Positions 35,640-49,921 are shown, numbered from the stretch's first letter. The stretch: 64,000 bases of DNA from Sarcocystis neurona (GCA_000727475.1 KL647316.1:1467750-1531749), one strand, 5' to 3'. Program-made: numbers and translations. The notes: generated by a model from the letters alone, not told the origin.

Positions 35640-37090
35640 CTGGAAACCACAGGACGAGGAGCAGCCGCAGCAGCGAAAACAGCAAATGCAGCAGAAGAGA
35701 TGTCAGGGATATCTGCAGGACGGCAAGAGCAGCACTTGCGAGAGCGGTCGCAGCAAAGGTAAGGAGGAGACCAGCAGGGCAAAAAGAACCGGAAACAACA
35801 GCAGGACTAGAAGCAGAAGGAAGAGCCGAATCAGCAACAGAAGTCCTTTGCGGCAGTGACAGTGGGCAGGTTTTACGCTGCTCCCTGCCGCGGAACGACA
35901 GCAGCAGCAACAGGGGAAGCACCACTGAAGAAGCAGCTGCAGCGGCGCTGAGGCCTGCTGTGTCTGGGTACAAGCAGCGAGAATAGCAGCAGCTGCAACA
36001 GAATGGTAGGGACAGCAGTAGATAGTGCAGACGCACCGGGATCGATAGCAGCAGCATATAATCCGACTTGTTAATAACAAAGGCCACCGCTGAGTTAAGC
36101 AGAGGTGACAGCAGCAGTCGCAGCTTGCGGAGAGCATGCGTCAACGAGACCTGTTGCTGCACCATTAGAACGGAAGGACTGTGGGAAAGAAAAAGCACCA
36201 CAAAGATAAGAACGTGCAGCAGAGTGAAAAAAGCCACGAATCTATTGGAGACAGCAGCACCAACAAACAGTGTTGGCGAAGAAAGCCGCAATGTTGAAGA
36301 CAGCGGGAGCAGGCACAACTTCTCACCGCAGCAGGAAACCCCAGCAGCAGCATTAGCCTTGTATTGCTGCAGACGTAAGGCACTATTCTCGAGTGAAGGC
36401 ACCTCCTCGTTGCCTTTTTAAGAAACGCGGGAGGGATCTCGCTGCTCTGCTTTTCTACTTGATAGCGGAGCCATGGGTGCTGAAGCAGCAGTGCGGAAGT
36501 TGGCGCAGACTGTGGAACAACAGCAGCACAAATGCCAAAGAAGAGCGAAATGGACGTCGTGGAGGAAGTAAGCGAAGCAGCGTCAAGAGGGGCTGCAGCG
36601 GCAGGCGCCTCAACAACGGAGAAAGCAGCTGCTTCCGGCAAGGAAGACAACGCGGACAACAACCACAGCAACTCCAGAGCAGCAAGAGAAGCAGCAGGAG
36701 ATGGTGTTGCACCGGCAACAAAAGCTGGAGCACTACCAGTTGGAGGAGATTGCAGGAGGAGAAACTGCCCGAATGAGTTGAGAATGTGGGAATTGAAGAG
36801 AAGCGGCAACTGCAACAGAGTGCTCACGTCCCCTTTCCCCTACAATTGTCACAGAGTGAATGCACGCACTCGGGAAATAGGTAGCAATCAAAGGAAACGC
36901 TCCCCCCTGATAGAGAACAAGGTGCAAAAAGCCGTTTCGTCTGGAAGACTCCGTGCTGTTGCAGAGAAGTCCAGCTTCCTTTTGGCCTTTTCAGCTGGCG
37001 GCAGCCTACAACTGCTGACGAGCGCAGTGACGACAAGAGTAGCAGCGCCACAACTGGACAGTAGCAGCAGCAGCGCTCGGAAATAAATAA
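35515..37090 (+). CDS. CAG-rich block with plus-strand coding candidates, strand ambiguous
   Basis: Two plus-strand frames look protein-like: 35621-35986, with TARAALARAVAAKVRRRPAG and later TTEEAAAAALRPAVSGYKQR; and ATG 36532 to 37086, starting MPKKSEMDVVEEVSEAASRG with Ala runs and KEDNADNNHSNSRAAREAAG. Sense-strand CAG orientation favours plus. However, long minus frames (35395-36402 and 36165-36827) are open across the same DNA as Leu/Ala/Ser-rich sequence. Both cannot be coding throughout. No function can be given. Confidence 0.33.
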
Positions 37091-38286
37091 GGAGTAATAT
37101 CCTTCAATCGTTGCTCCGCAGATAGAGAAAGAACTATCGGTTACTGCCAGGGCTCCTGTTGCTGCCTTTGTTGCGGCAGCTGCTGCTACAGAGACGACAG
37201 TCGCGAGCTCGAGGAAGAGGGCAAGACAGAGGATACACTAGATTAGTTGCTTGCAGCGGAGACGGCAAGAACAGCAGCAGCAGAAAATTACGAAGTCATT
37301 CGGAAGCACAGTCACAGCAGCAGCCGCACCCGCACGAGGGTAAATACAGGCAGGACGAGGAGTTGAAGCAGCAGGCCCAGTACAGGCAGGAGCAGCTGTA
37401 GGTGCAGAAGGACCAAGAGATGCAGCAGCCCGGCATGCTAGGAGAAAACAGGCTGATTTTGCACTATACTGTGGGTTGTCGTCATGCTTTACGGCTGCTT
37501 CTACTAAACCCAGCAGCAGCAGGTGCCAGCCTGAATAAGATGAAGAGACAAGAAGTACTACACGGCAACCCAGAAGAAAAGGTAGAAAAAGCTTACTGTT
37601 TTTCCTGCCATCCAAGAGAAGCAGACGTAGTGAAAGTAGGTAGTCGCGGATTCTGCAGCAACGTAACTTCTCTGCATTACAGCAGCACCAGAAGCAGCAA
37701 AGGCAAAGCCGGACGCAGACGGAGGCCGGTAGTGCCGACGCCGCCTAATGTTAGAAATTGGAGCAGCAGAAGAGCAGCAACAGCACAGGCGAAGCATTCT
37801 ATTGGGAGTGGAGAGAAGCGGAGTGGCCTAGCACCAGCACCAGAAAGCCGCGAAAGTCCGAGTGGTGCTGCTGCTACTGTGGGATTGAAAGGAAGAATTC
37901 TGAGAACTAGCTGTTGGGTGGCACAGAGGTGCAAAAACGCCTACAAACAGAAGAGGACGCTGCAACAGGCGCGCTGGGGGGCATGGCGCGCAGCAGCGGA
38001 GGCTGGCAAAAGCATTTGCGTCGCTCTGCTGCAGACCGCACGAGCGAACTTGCTAACGCGTGCCCACCGCCGAAGGATCAGGAGTCCACGGCTGCATGAT
38101 TGCAGGAACACGACCTCGAGAAGCGGCTCAATGCGCCACCAGCAGTGGACTCAAGGAAATCAGGTCGCACCGGGGCTGAAAGGCGCCGAAGACCTACGTG
38201 CAGGCAGCAGCAACCTCACGTCTGAACATCAAGAGGGCAGCTAAAAGAGAAGTCTCAATCATCAGCGGATGGGGAGAATGAGAAAG
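37091..38286. other. CAG-rich stretch with a 280-codon plus frame
   Basis: The plus frame 37402-38244 is the longest plus frame in the window. It has MKRQEVLHGNPEEKVEKAYC and a basic mid-part, but also many Arg, Ser and Cys residues that repeats alone would give. CAG bias lowers stop frequency on both strands, so length is weak evidence here. Minus frames over 37558-37934 are also open. Confidence 0.3.
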
Positions 38287-38678
38287 CTAAAAATATCTCC
38301 ACATGGGTCTCTGCATGTACAGCTGCCGCAGATCTTTCTGACAATGGCTTCGCATGTGTATCTATGACGAGAGGCACCTACTACTGCTGCAGCAGCTCAC
38401 GAACCACGGCAGCGACAAAAAGAGGAAAAATTTTCTGCCTCGTCTGCAAGCCATTTCCCGGCTTCTACTCATTTAGTGACATCGTACTGACGCCTCTGCA
38501 GGCGCCGGTGCACTAGCAACCGCCTAGCAGGACCAGCAACACCTGCACGTGCAGCACTAACAGGCACTAGCCGCACAAAAGAAATAGAGCAGAGAGGAGC
38601 ACGGGGCGCACCGCTGCCGTTACCGACACCTACGCGTGCAGCAGCAACAGGGGATATCAACACATTTTTTGCATCCAC
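38287..38678 (-). CDS. Weak candidate two-exon small gene, about 83 aa
   Basis: Minus-strand ATG 38678 opens MDAKNVLISPVAAARVGVGN and continues through an Ala/Arg-rich, presequence-like stretch to LLVHRRLQRR, where a GT donor lies at 38487. It could join at 38347 to HCQKDLRQLYMQRPMWRYF and a TAG at 38287. The sum is 252 nt. The acceptor (ATGCGAAG) lacks a pyrimidine tract. The same DNA is also open on the plus strand. Confidence 0.22.
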
Positions 38679-38822
38679 TTCTGTTTCTCCTGCCAGTTAC
38701 TTTTAGCACGCAGCACGGATAGGCTGCTGTCCTTCACTATTCGCTTTTCCGTGTGCCGCTCTGTTGCTTCTCCTACGAAAGCTCACCAACTGTAGCCACC
38801 AGAGAAGCAACCGCTGACGCAG

Positions 38823-39026
38823 GTGCCCATATCGAACGTAAACAAAGTCAGCGCATATCTTCAGGGGCTGCTGCGTTGCGCTGCCGCTCTCCCAATCGCT
38901 CGTGTACTAGCTTCCGACTACTTCTCTTCACGAAACAGCCGCAGTGCCGCAACAGAACGGGGAGAAGTCAAAGCAACAGCAGAAGCACAAATGCAACGAC
39001 AGCACCAACAACCGCCGCAGGGCTGA
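38823..39026 (+). CDS. Exon candidate with Gln-rich end
   Basis: The plus frame reads NVNKVSAYLQGLLRCAAALP, then RVLASDYFSSRNSRSAATER and a Gln/Ala-rich end QMQRQHQQPPQG with TGA at 39024. Composition and sense-strand CAG use fit a coccidian exon. A parallel plus frame (38753-39085) is also open and ends AAGLTPGTAFRVAVPVVVTA. No partner exons were placed. Confidence 0.33.
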   Translation: MPISNVNKVSAYLQGLLRCAAALPIARVLASDYFSSRNSRSAATERGEVKATAEAQMQRQHQQPPQG

Positions 39027-39745
39027 CACCAGGTACAGCGTTCCGTGTTGCAGTGCCAGTTGTAGTGACAGCGCAAGGACGGTGAACCAGGGCTGCGCGG
39101 AAGCACTATACATACTGCAGTCGGAAGACCCGCAGGAAGCCAATCGGTTCGGTGAAAAAAACAAGTTTTTTCTTTACTGTCGTCGCCGTTTTATTCATGT
39201 GATAGCTCATGATATGCATGCTTCTACGGCAGCGTAATGCGGCTGCGTGTTTTCAGCCGTTGCTGAATATCCGTGTTGCCATATATCTCCAGTAGTACCC
39301 CTCCAGCGGATAAACTCAGCGACTAAAAGTGGCTACTGTTACAGCAGAAGCAGAAGTCACCGCACAAGCGGAATTCACAGCGGAAGCACCCTCGACACGT
39401 CGGGGAGCAGCAGTTAGCACAGCACCCACATAAGCGGCGTGCACAAGAGCAGCAGGAGCATTTACAGCAGCAGCAACAGCAGGAGACAGAATATGTGGAG
39501 GAGAACCAAGTGGTGACCGGGACCCTGTGCTACGGCAGTGTTTTGTACCTTAGTTTCGTGGCACTCGTCCTTTCTGTGAGTAGTCCCGTCGGCCTACGAG
39601 GAGTCAGTGTGTTATGGCAATAAAAGGAGAACACCACGTATGAATAAATAGAATCATATACATATGTATGCACACGTGTCTGCATATCTGAAAAATCTAC
39701 ACATACATTATGCAGTAGATTACAGCGACTATTTCAGCTGTCTGT

Positions 39746-40452
39746 TTAACATTTACGTACAAATTTCTTCTCAAGTGTAACCTGCTTTGGCATACACTTC
39801 AATATTGTTGCTTCGTCGCAATTTCTATTCCACCCAGCTGCTGCCGCTGCACCTCTTTTCGTTGCTGTGCTGTCTTGCTTAGTCACGCTGTAGCGGCAAA
39901 TCCTGGTGTTGTACGTGCTGCTTGTCAATTTGTCCAGATGGACGGCAAATCTCCCGCTGCTGCCTCGCTGTAGCTGCGTCCTTCGTCCTCCTGAACAGCG
40001 TTACTGCTGTTGTGGTGCAGCTGCTGCTTTCGCCCTTCTCGTGAAACATCACTCATCAAAATAGGAGGTGATGATGATAGAGAGCAACTGCCCAGAAGCG
40101 CTGACTGTCCCAGCAGTGTGCTGCATGAGGCTGCGACGTAGAGACCACCTCTGCGGCGTTCAGGCACATTAGCTGATAGAAGAGAAAAATCCTCCATGTA
40201 GCCCACGCCTCCCCGCCCTTGCAGGTACCCGTGTACTAAAAATTTTGTGGTTGATGAACCGGTTGTGTCACAGTGTACGTTGCACTGATCTGCACTGCTG
40301 GACGAGGCGGACGTGTCACGGCAGTTAATTCCTTGAAAGCACGGTTTGTGGCGCTGCTGCTGGGGTTTAGCCGCACGTGTAAATACTGTTGTGACATGAT
40401 CGCTTCGTCGGCTCTGTAAGTCTTCTAGCGTACCACCGCTGATTTGCTTCAT
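39746..40452 (-). CDS. Candidate two-exon gene, about 210 aa, unknown
   Basis: Minus-strand ATG 40452 opens MKQISGGTLEDLQSRRSDHV. Exon 1 runs to 39944 with a Ser run (SASSSSADQCNVHCDTTGSS) and segments such as GRGGVGYMEDFSLLSANVPE and SSSPPILMSDVSREGRKQQL. A GT donor in phase 2 joins an acceptor at GACTAAGCAAGACAG. Exon 2 (39869-39746) has KRGAAAAAGWNRNCDEATIL and ends QVTLEKKFVRKC with TAA. The intron is 74 nt and total length is 633 nt. The Ala run comes from sense-strand GCA/GCG codons. It may be only the 3' part of a longer gene, since no upstream control region was identified. No domain is recognised. Confidence 0.55.
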
Positions 40453-43400
40453 AGCTTATAGTTGTGTGGTGGGAGGGCTTTCGGGCTAAATATATCGATG
40501 CTTTAAATAGGAAAGTGGATGCACGATACCACCTGCTGAGGGGTTGAACACCGGCAACGCTGGGCACTGGCAACCGGCGCTCAGGTATCGGATGGAAAAT
40601 TACATATCATATTGATAGCAGTGGACAGCGACAGAGGGCGACTGACCACTGGAGCTAAATGTACTCTGACGGAACTGCAACACTAGGCAACGTCAGGGCG
40701 GTTTGTGTCGCTGCCGACGGATACATCATAGGTGGCTAGAAACGTATCCTCCCTGTATTTTGAGATCCCCCAATCCCGCGGCCGCACTGTCTCCTCGGAA
40801 CTTCAACTTCGATTCAGTCCTCTGTCAGCCGTTTACAGGGGAAAGCACTGCGGCAGTTGCTCCTCTGAAGACGGGTTCCGGAGCGATAACGTATAGAAGA
40901 ATGCGAGATAAGGATCACAAACAAAAGCATAGCACATGTGTGTATTGTTGTAAGTGGACATGGTTATAATGTGTGCAGTCCTGGGTGAAGCGGTGGAGTT
41001 TGCTCGAGTGATTAGCCGACTCGAAGTGTGTGCTTTACATTGATAAACAGCACCACTGTGTGATTGTACGGACAACCAATGTGGGCAAATACGCGTACTT
41101 GGGAAGAAGTGCGTGGTCATGGATTATTAAAGCTTCACAATTGTTCAAGCAAACACCTATCCTGTAGGTCGCGGGTGTGCCTACATATGTATATATATCA
41201 GCTCTCATCTGTAGGCAGCAAGATTATAAAGGTTACACTCAAGGGAAGAGGGTAACTCTTCATCGGCTACACAGGGTGGCTCGTTCTCTGGGATCGCTCG
41301 CCCGCCTCGACACCATCAGAGACGCCGGCGGTGAGCACCACACCCAATCCAAATCAGAGTTTCAAAAATGGTGGCGGGTAAGCAGCAACGCTGATGCAGC
41401 AGGCCCCGCGTGCCTAGTTGCACCATCGCTTTAGGCAGGCGAGAAAATGTCAATGTGCAATGGCAGGTGAGACGGGTGCAGGAGTCTCCTTTACGGTTGA
41501 GTCGTAACTGAAACTGAAACCGGTAAGTTGCCTGATATTTTAACCAGCGTGGTCACACAGCTGCCAAGACCCAGTAGCGGATGTGAGTTCGATTCTATTG
41601 ATAAAGCTTTAGAAGACACGTGATACGTTGGACTAACACGTGTGTACTTGCGAAAACGTGTGAGATCGTTCCGGCCGCTTACCAAAGCCGCTCAGGCAGC
41701 GCAGTGAAGCGGGTGGCCGTAACTGCGCACCGTCGTCCTGTGGAGATAGGTAAAAAATGATGCGGTTTTGCGCTGACTTGTGTGGTCGTAGCTGTGACTC
41801 CAGTCAGTGCATGGCCTCTCTGCCTGGTTGGTCAATGCGCCGAGCTGCCCTGATCCCTGGCCTAGTCTAGTGGGAAATTAAAGCTGGTGGTTCTCCGTAG
41901 ACCGGCGGTTGCAGACAGCAGCGAGTCTGTACAGTCGAATCCCTGTCTGCAGGTAAGTGTGAAATGGGAAGTTGCAACGAGGGTAACCAGCAGTCGGAGC
42001 ATGACTGTTTACACAAGTCAAAATCGCCTCGAGGATGATGTGGAGTGACCGGTCGGAGTATTGTTCGGTGCCATTCAACTGCAGATTGTTGAAGGCTGTG
42101 AGCAGATTTTTTGTCTAGATCTCTGGGCTCTCCTGCAGAGATAGTGTGTAGTGAAGCAGAGCCGAATGTTCTGTTCGGGGGCGGTGGTAAGAGACGCGGG
42201 AGTGTAGGAAACGTCTGTGACGAGAGAGATGGCATGTATAGAGGCGTTTCATTGCTGAACACTTTGATGCGCGGTGACTTCTGAAAAGCGCCGTGACGCT
42301 GCTACAGAACAGAGCTGAGGCTGGGGAGATCAACAAAACTGCAAACATCGCGTCTGGACGGTGTCCCCTCGTCGTCATCCTTGATTTAAGACGAATCATC
42401 CTCTGCATGTGCTCCGGCCTGCGGGCGATCGACTTTGCGACGACAACAGGATCTCAATTGCGCACGAGAAACTACAAACGCATATGTATAGGACACAGGA
42501 CTGTAGTCTGGGCCGGGTAGAGGTTACGAACTCGGGTCGACTCGAGGTCCACAGCAGCGGTGTTCACTATAGGAGTACCGTTTGTTGGCAAGACGTAGGT
42601 GCAGGCTGAGTGGTAACCGGGTTCGGCCACTGACTTACTGTATTGGCGATCCGCCCCGTGGAGTGTTGTTTGTGGGGTAAATAATGATTGAGTGTCAAGT
42701 GTGACATGAACACACGACTGCTGGTTGCAAAAGCCGACACCTGCAGGACTGCGAACTGCCTGCTGGAGTGACAAAGGACGCTAAATGTCCGTACGATCTG
42801 ATTGAGGAGAGCTGGCGTGTGAACTTGGTTGTGTGCACTATATTATGTGCATTCCATAGATTTTCTTGGACGGTTACCGTGTAAGAGATGTGGTCAAATC
42901 AGTGGCCGTGTCATGGGCACGAACGTCCCTGGTGTGCTGTGCGCGTGGGCCTGTCTGCTCTAGGGTCAGAATACGTCGCATTCACCACCAGGAAAGTTGA
43001 GGGAAATCTTTCTGCGAGTGTCAAGCGTAACACAAGAAACGCGTAGCAAAAAGCGGACTGCACATGTGAAAATTGTGTTCCGTTGTCAAACGTCGGTATC
43101 GGGTACGTGAGACACCATTGTCAACATGGGGGTGGCGTCCCGTCGTGCACGAAGTATATGATAAAGGGAGTATTCAGCTGTGGGGAATGTGAAAGCGACG
43201 AATCGTGTCCGCGGAAGCGTGTATGCGACAAGCGAATCGACGTTCTGAAGACTTTTGGCTGTTGGCAGCTGCCGTGGGGGCTCTTTTTAGATGGAGGGCT
43301 GTATATTCCAGTCTCGATTACAAGGGAACTGGCACCGCGAATAGAGAGCAGCTGGATGTGCTCGTTTGTAGGATGGTCGCATGAGATGCTGGGGATTCCC

Positions 43401-46400
43401 CATTGGGGTGTTGATTTGTGTCCATTGTATCCCGCGGACATTGGATCCTATATGCCACTTCAGCTATTGAAGCTGGTCTTGATGAACCCTCGCTGGGCAA
43501 TGTACACCCTGTTCTTCGTCGTACGTGTGACTAAGAACCACTGCAAGTGTGGCGAAGCGTACATGTTGATGTTTGCTGCAAGTGTATGCGTCATGTGACG
43601 TTTTCACACATCATCGCAAGCGTGCAGCTGCGCGAGGGTGAACCGTACTGCAAGTCACGCCCGCGCTACTTACACGACTGGCTACCTCATGAGGTGGTAG
43701 TGAGCGGTGGTGTGCGTGCATGTTTTTCCGCTATTTAAAACATAAGAACAACGTAAGGTATTACAACAAATTCAACTGAGAGTCACATACTGTTCGGTGC
43801 ATACTGGGAATTTTACAGCTTGCAGTGCTGTACGCACCGCTGCACTTAAAATATGATGCAATTTTCGTCATAGGCACAATCTGCAGGCCGCCTTGTCGTA
43901 AACCCGTAACCCCAGATACGGCGTGTTACTCAGCTGCATGCCGTGGTACAGTCTCGGAAGGCGCGACTGGCAGGCGGAGCTCTGCTTTGTGATACATCGT
44001 TGCGTAGCCATCGGTGCGTTACAATCATTTTGCTGCCCTGGGGCGGCAGCAGATTTACGTGTTGCAAGAAAACGTCAAGTGGTGGCGTCACCTATGAAGG
44101 TGACAAAAAGTGCATCTGACAACCCAGGCCACGTGTACAAGCGAGATTACATGGACGTGGAATTTGCTGAACTCTTGTAGACATATTCCATCTTCTCACA
44201 TACGGTTGAAGAGGGCGGTGGTTGAGCTGTCTTGATTGATTGCACTAACGTAGGGAAGTAGCGGACGCGTATGCGGCTGAACTGAAAAACAGTCATGACA
44301 GTGCTCTGTCGCTTCGTTTTTGGGTTGCAGTGGAGAACCGTGGACATACGATCGCCGAACTCGTGCAGCTGCGTCGCTTTCCTCGTGAGTTTTATTAGGC
44401 CTGATCGGAGCGACACCATATGATTATCTTTGTTAACAACTGACGGGGAGGCCGGAAACGTGAACGCGCTCGCGCATACGAGATACGACTTCCAACAACA
44501 GATGGTACCACTAGCCAGGAGGCAAGCGCGGAGTTCTTCCACCATTTCGTCTCTAGGTGGAGTGGAATATATCACGGAACGCATTGTATTCAGCGAAACA
44601 GTTGTCGACTTCTCAAAAAAATCTTTTGTGCAGAGCCAAGTGACTACCTACATACGGAAAGAAAAGGTGCTGGAGATACGCGACGAGGGCTGCGGAAGCT
44701 GCAGACGCCTGCAAGCTGACAACTCGTACCATTAGTCGGCAGCGACTATCAGGGAAGGAGGATGCTGAGGGCCAGAGAGGTGGAGTTACGGTGCGTCGTG
44801 TGGTTCACGGCCTGAGCTGCAAAAGAAGTGCTGCCAACTGCAGGTGTGCCCCACGTTTACTACGCTTGAATAATACATGGACTTCTCTCCGTGGGAAATA
44901 CCGCAGCGTCGAGAGTACAGGAGATATAAAGAGCGTAGTCAAGCTGCCGAAAACCAGTGCTGTGAACCGTCTACAATGGAGCCCAGTTATTTGCGGAACG
45001 AGTGCTGACATCAAGAGGAACATTTCGTCGGCGATGAAAAGCGTCAGGGTGTCAACAAGCGTGCACTCTAAGAAGGAGGGTAGCTGGTCTGAAGTAGCTC
45101 CGGGTGTTTCGAAGCAACTCGAAAGTCGTACCAAAACGACGCAGACGAATAAGCTGAAGCAGGGTGACTATTTTGGGCTGCACTCGAGACTCAAGCAATA
45201 TCATCACTAGGAGGGCGACAGGGGCTGACTGCGCTGTTCGTACTCCAACACTTGCAGTAGTGGCGTGCAAGTACGTGGTTATGAAGTCACCGGTCTGAAC
45301 GCTGCGTATATTCGGGAACTGCAGCCTGAACCGGTGTGCGGTCCAGCGCACGAGCAAGAACGGATGTAGCGCGTTGTTAAGCCCTAGTGCAAAATCTGGT
45401 GGAAATAAGATACAATCAGGGCACGATGGCACGTCCACTTTTTCCTGTGGTATCATTCGGAATCGCTGCCGATGTCTATTGAGCACTGGATGAATTCATG
45501 CCCATAGTGGGTAGCTCAGTGTCGAAGGATGTACGGCAGTTGAGCGCAGGGAGGGTTCACATGTGTCCCCGAGAAAGACTCGTCTGTGTGCGAGCTCGTT
45601 CAGCGCAGCCTTTCATGCTGGGAGAATGCAGCTTGGTGGCTGCAACGATGGAACATTTGTATGTGAGCTCATCCAAGAGAGTTGTTCGTACTGCGAGAGT
45701 GCAGCATAGCTGTTCCGACATACTGCCTGCAGTAAGCGTTTTTGCGAGTAACAACTCCGTAGAAGAAAAGCATTGAGAGTGTCACAAAGGTGAAAACATT
45801 TATGGTGTCTTTGGTTACGCTCGAGAAGGGGAGCACTGGAAAAAAAGTGAGTTTTGAATGTTCGTGGTCTGGGTGTGCAGTGGAGGGCTCTGTGAGTTAC
45901 ACCGACTTCAGCGTCGTGGCAAATAGGTGTATAGGTGAATGACTGTCGAGCAACTCGTATCAGCTTTGTGAAGAAGGACAGGGTTGGATAGAACTTCAAA
46001 GTATGCCGAAAATATGTGTTGACAAGTGATGCCACGGAGCCAGGTCGGGAAGCGGTAGAGGGCGGCTCAGCAGAGGTGGCACGGGGCGGCGTTCTGCACG
46101 AGGACTTTTTGCTCGTCAGCGGCAGACACTCACCGTTAGAAAGTCTCCTTTTTGTAGCCTGCGGTCCGTCAGTAAGATCTGACGCTTCTGCGTACTGTAC
46201 ATTCCGGCTCGAATCCAGCGCCTGAGTCAGGGGTACATCATTTCAAAGCCTAGGCATTAAAACAACCTAGACATTCCACAGGCTGTGCATTGTTGGTGCA
46301 AGTGGAGGCAATGCTACAGTAGGGCTGCTTCCAGCATTAAACTTACAGGAATTCGGCCGGTACACAGAGAATGGGTGCGAAGGTGCGTAATGTGTCACGG

Positions 46401-49400
46401 ATTTCACAGTCGACAGATGTTGGCTGAGCTGATTTCTGCCACACCGGCGCATAATACATTCATTTTTGAAGCCTACAGTACCGCAGAAAATACCGAGGAG
46501 TATGTTTAAGATCCAACGTAGCCGCAGCCGCAGACCACGACTGCGCCGAGAGCAGCTAACGACCGCTGCGCGCCCAGCGTAGACACATGCGGTAATGTCC
46601 GTGCCGCGCGTGCTTTGCCATTACACGAATATGCAACACCACAGATGCCACGACCCTGCGTTAGTCATGTATGACGTGTCTGGAGGAGTGCGCGTTCTCG
46701 TGACATGGAAGCGCCGCTTCTCTGTCCCGTCACTGCACACGCGTCCGTGTAAACACTTCAGAAACGAGTTCACAAATTATCTCCCGGGAAAGCGTAACTA
46801 CCTGACCGGTCTCCGCTAGGCGAAGCTGTTCCCCATGTACTAAACCGGCGCGCCTTTGGGTTTACTCGTTTCACCGTGTGCCGAGATTTAAGTCTACCTG
46901 AAAACTCTGAGGCGGACAGCAGCACAGACAATGCGATGTGGACGCGAGGTAGGCGTCAAAGCTTCCTAACGTGTGCCAGTCAAGAAAGTCTTTGAACCGG
47001 TGGTTCAGCCAATAATGACGTAGTGCGAAGAAGTATCCAGCTGCACCGGGCTGCTAAGGATGCCGTATATTCATAGGGGGTCGCAAACGCTCGAAGTATT
47101 GAAAGATTTTGACATAAGGCTGGCAGAATGCCGACGCCTTTCTAGGTCACAACAGACTTCGTGACCCCTCCAAACATAGTCACGGGTGACACCCGTGTTG
47201 TCGCTCAATAGCTGCAGGTATGTATCCTCGGACGAAGCAAGCGCGTATCGACAAATGGACTTTAAATTTGTTCATGGTGGAGGCGGTAGTAGTACCGCGA
47301 AAGCTGTCGATCCGCACCTTTTCCGGAACAGGTCTTTGTGCGCGTTGACTCCCCCCCTGTGTGATTCGATGACGTCGTAGTGTCGAACTGCGTTATATTC
47401 ATAGCACGGAATCGACGCGCCTTGGTAACGAGGGCTGGTGGGACTGTCACATACGGCTCAAAAGTGCCTGAAAGCACGCCACCTGCAACACCGGTAATGG
47501 ACCTAGCAGTGGCGCAAAGTCAGCCATCAACAGGGTACATGTTAGAATTTTAAGTGTCCACGCTCGCTACACGCTAAATGGTTTTGCGCTGCACGTGTGG
47601 AAACATCAAATCGGCAAACGCGCAAGTGAGAGCAACGCATCCCATGGGTACTTAGTGCTTCCTGGAGAAAGGCTCCTCCGTGTGACATACATTCACCTCT
47701 TTGACACTCACTCGCCGCCGTCACTTCTTGAGGGCGACACTGCAGTCCTCATGAGGATGAGCCACGGGAAAAGGAGTTTGACTGGTTTCCCCAGACAATC
47801 GTCTGCAGTCCACACTGACACAACGCACCTCTCTGCTGAGGCCCTGCGTTACACACAGGACGCTATTCCGCCGTACAGACGGTTACGCACTTTTTAAGTA
47901 TATGCAACAATCGTCCTCCTGTGCCGAAGTGGGACACAGGAGTCAGAAAGCGGTCCCTAGAACGTCGCGTCGAGTATCCTGCTGAATCGATTTTTTCCGA
48001 CGTCGCCTTAGCTTCAGATCGATCGTCAGTATTAGTGTACGCAAAATCATTTTCCTTCCACGGGCTGCAACATGTGCACACAGATAACGGCAGTCGAACA
48101 TGGGCGTGCACCTTTAATTGCCCTACATCAGCCGTTCAGCAATAATATTGTTACCACTGCACGCCGGACTTCTCGACTACACTTTTATAGCGTTTTTTGT
48201 TGGCGTGAACTTGGCACCGTATACGACGCGCGTACCAGTATCTCTTTTCTTTACATGCAGAGCAGTCGCAACTCCAGTCCCGTGAATGATACTCTTACCG
48301 ACGAACTCGAATGCGAAAGCGTCGACAATGCTCTAGGCGACGCTTCTTTCCGTCTCAATGAGAGAAAGAACAGGTCTGACCACAGTACTGTTCAGACCAT
48401 GAACTTCAATGCTAGGTGCTGGGAATTTAGGGGGCGACACCCACTTGAAAATACTCCATTGTTGATTGTCCTGTTTCCGAGTGTAACGACTGTAACGAGG
48501 ACATAACCCCCTACATCTTGCCAGCGACACAGTCTCACGGGTGACGGCGCCAGCAATGCAGTTCTGCGTTATGAAGCATCGTTCCATCGAATAAATATAG
48601 ACCGTGGCGTAGACCAGAAAATGTGCCAAACGATGCAGTGTGTGTCTTTGCATTCTACGACTCTTTCGTCCTACGACATAAGTGCGCCTCTGGAAGTGGA
48701 AAAATGCGCGACACGCCGTTCACATCATTCTTCGGTTCGAAAATTGTGTATTCGCATATGTCTTCCATATTGTGCACAATAACCCAGTCGAAGCGGGCTG
48801 TGTCGCCGAAAACCGCTCTGCTCCGGAAAGTGTGTCATCGAGCGCGATTAGTCGTGATGACACGTCGCGACTCTCAAAAGAGGGACTGCTGGGTGATGCT
48901 CAACAGAACTGCAGTGCTGGTGCCTTCTTTGCTGCGCTCGCGAGTTGTTGCTGCCTCGTCGAATGAGGCCTCGGATTAGCCGCCGGATGACGCTTCAAGA
49001 ATCATGCGGTGCTGCACCCCATGGTAGCTCGCAGTGTGCCTGCCCGTTCGTGACGGACAGTCATTACTCGTGCGCCACTGCGCCGGTAAGGAGGCAGAAC
49101 GTCGTCATAGTCCCAGAAGCCAAGTAAAGTGCTTTGCGGCGTTGGTAGCCGTTCTCTTTCCGGCAGAACTATTTTATAGTGCGAGAACGCACCTCAGCGT
49201 CTGCATCGACAAAGGAGCAGGATTCTAGGCGTTGCATGCGCCATATCTCCTTGTTTTACTTCCCAGTGTTCCTTTCTTGCATATCGAAGTCCAATTTTGA
49301 TGAAGGGAAGCAGGGCGCCTCCACACAAACCTTAACCGCACTCTTCTTATGCACACAGTCGGTTTTTCCTTCAAACTCACACATACTATAGTAAGCACCC

Positions 49401-49921
49401 GATGAATCATCGGACAATCGCTAGATACATATCTGATGGAAGATTTGCTTCGGAGACTGCTTTACCGTAGGACCGCCACCTCTGGCAGTCGAGCGTGCTA
49501 CCGTAAATCACGCTCTCGTTCAAGGACGTGATACATCTAAACACACGTTAGGATTGCCGTGTATGGAGAGGTTGGTAACGAAGTGTGACTGCGGTTTACG
49601 GCGTAGCTACGTTGTCATGCAAAAGATCCCACTCGCCAGTTTTGTATCTGTGAGTAATCGATCCTTAGACTTGCGTTCAATTGGTAACGCAGCAACGGAT
49701 GCGAAAAATATCTTTCTGTCATGGGCTCCTAACGTGGAAGACAACACCATTTTGCCGTCTGCACGAGTCGGTTTCAAGGGCATGAATAAGCCAGTGTGGT
49801 GGTGGAGAGGCCGAACGGACACACAGAGTGCATCTTTCCTGTGCGACGGTGATTCCGTGTTGCGCATCCCTCGACGGAGCAGCCACAGCAGTACAAACAA
49901 CACAACAGAATTGGAAATTAT

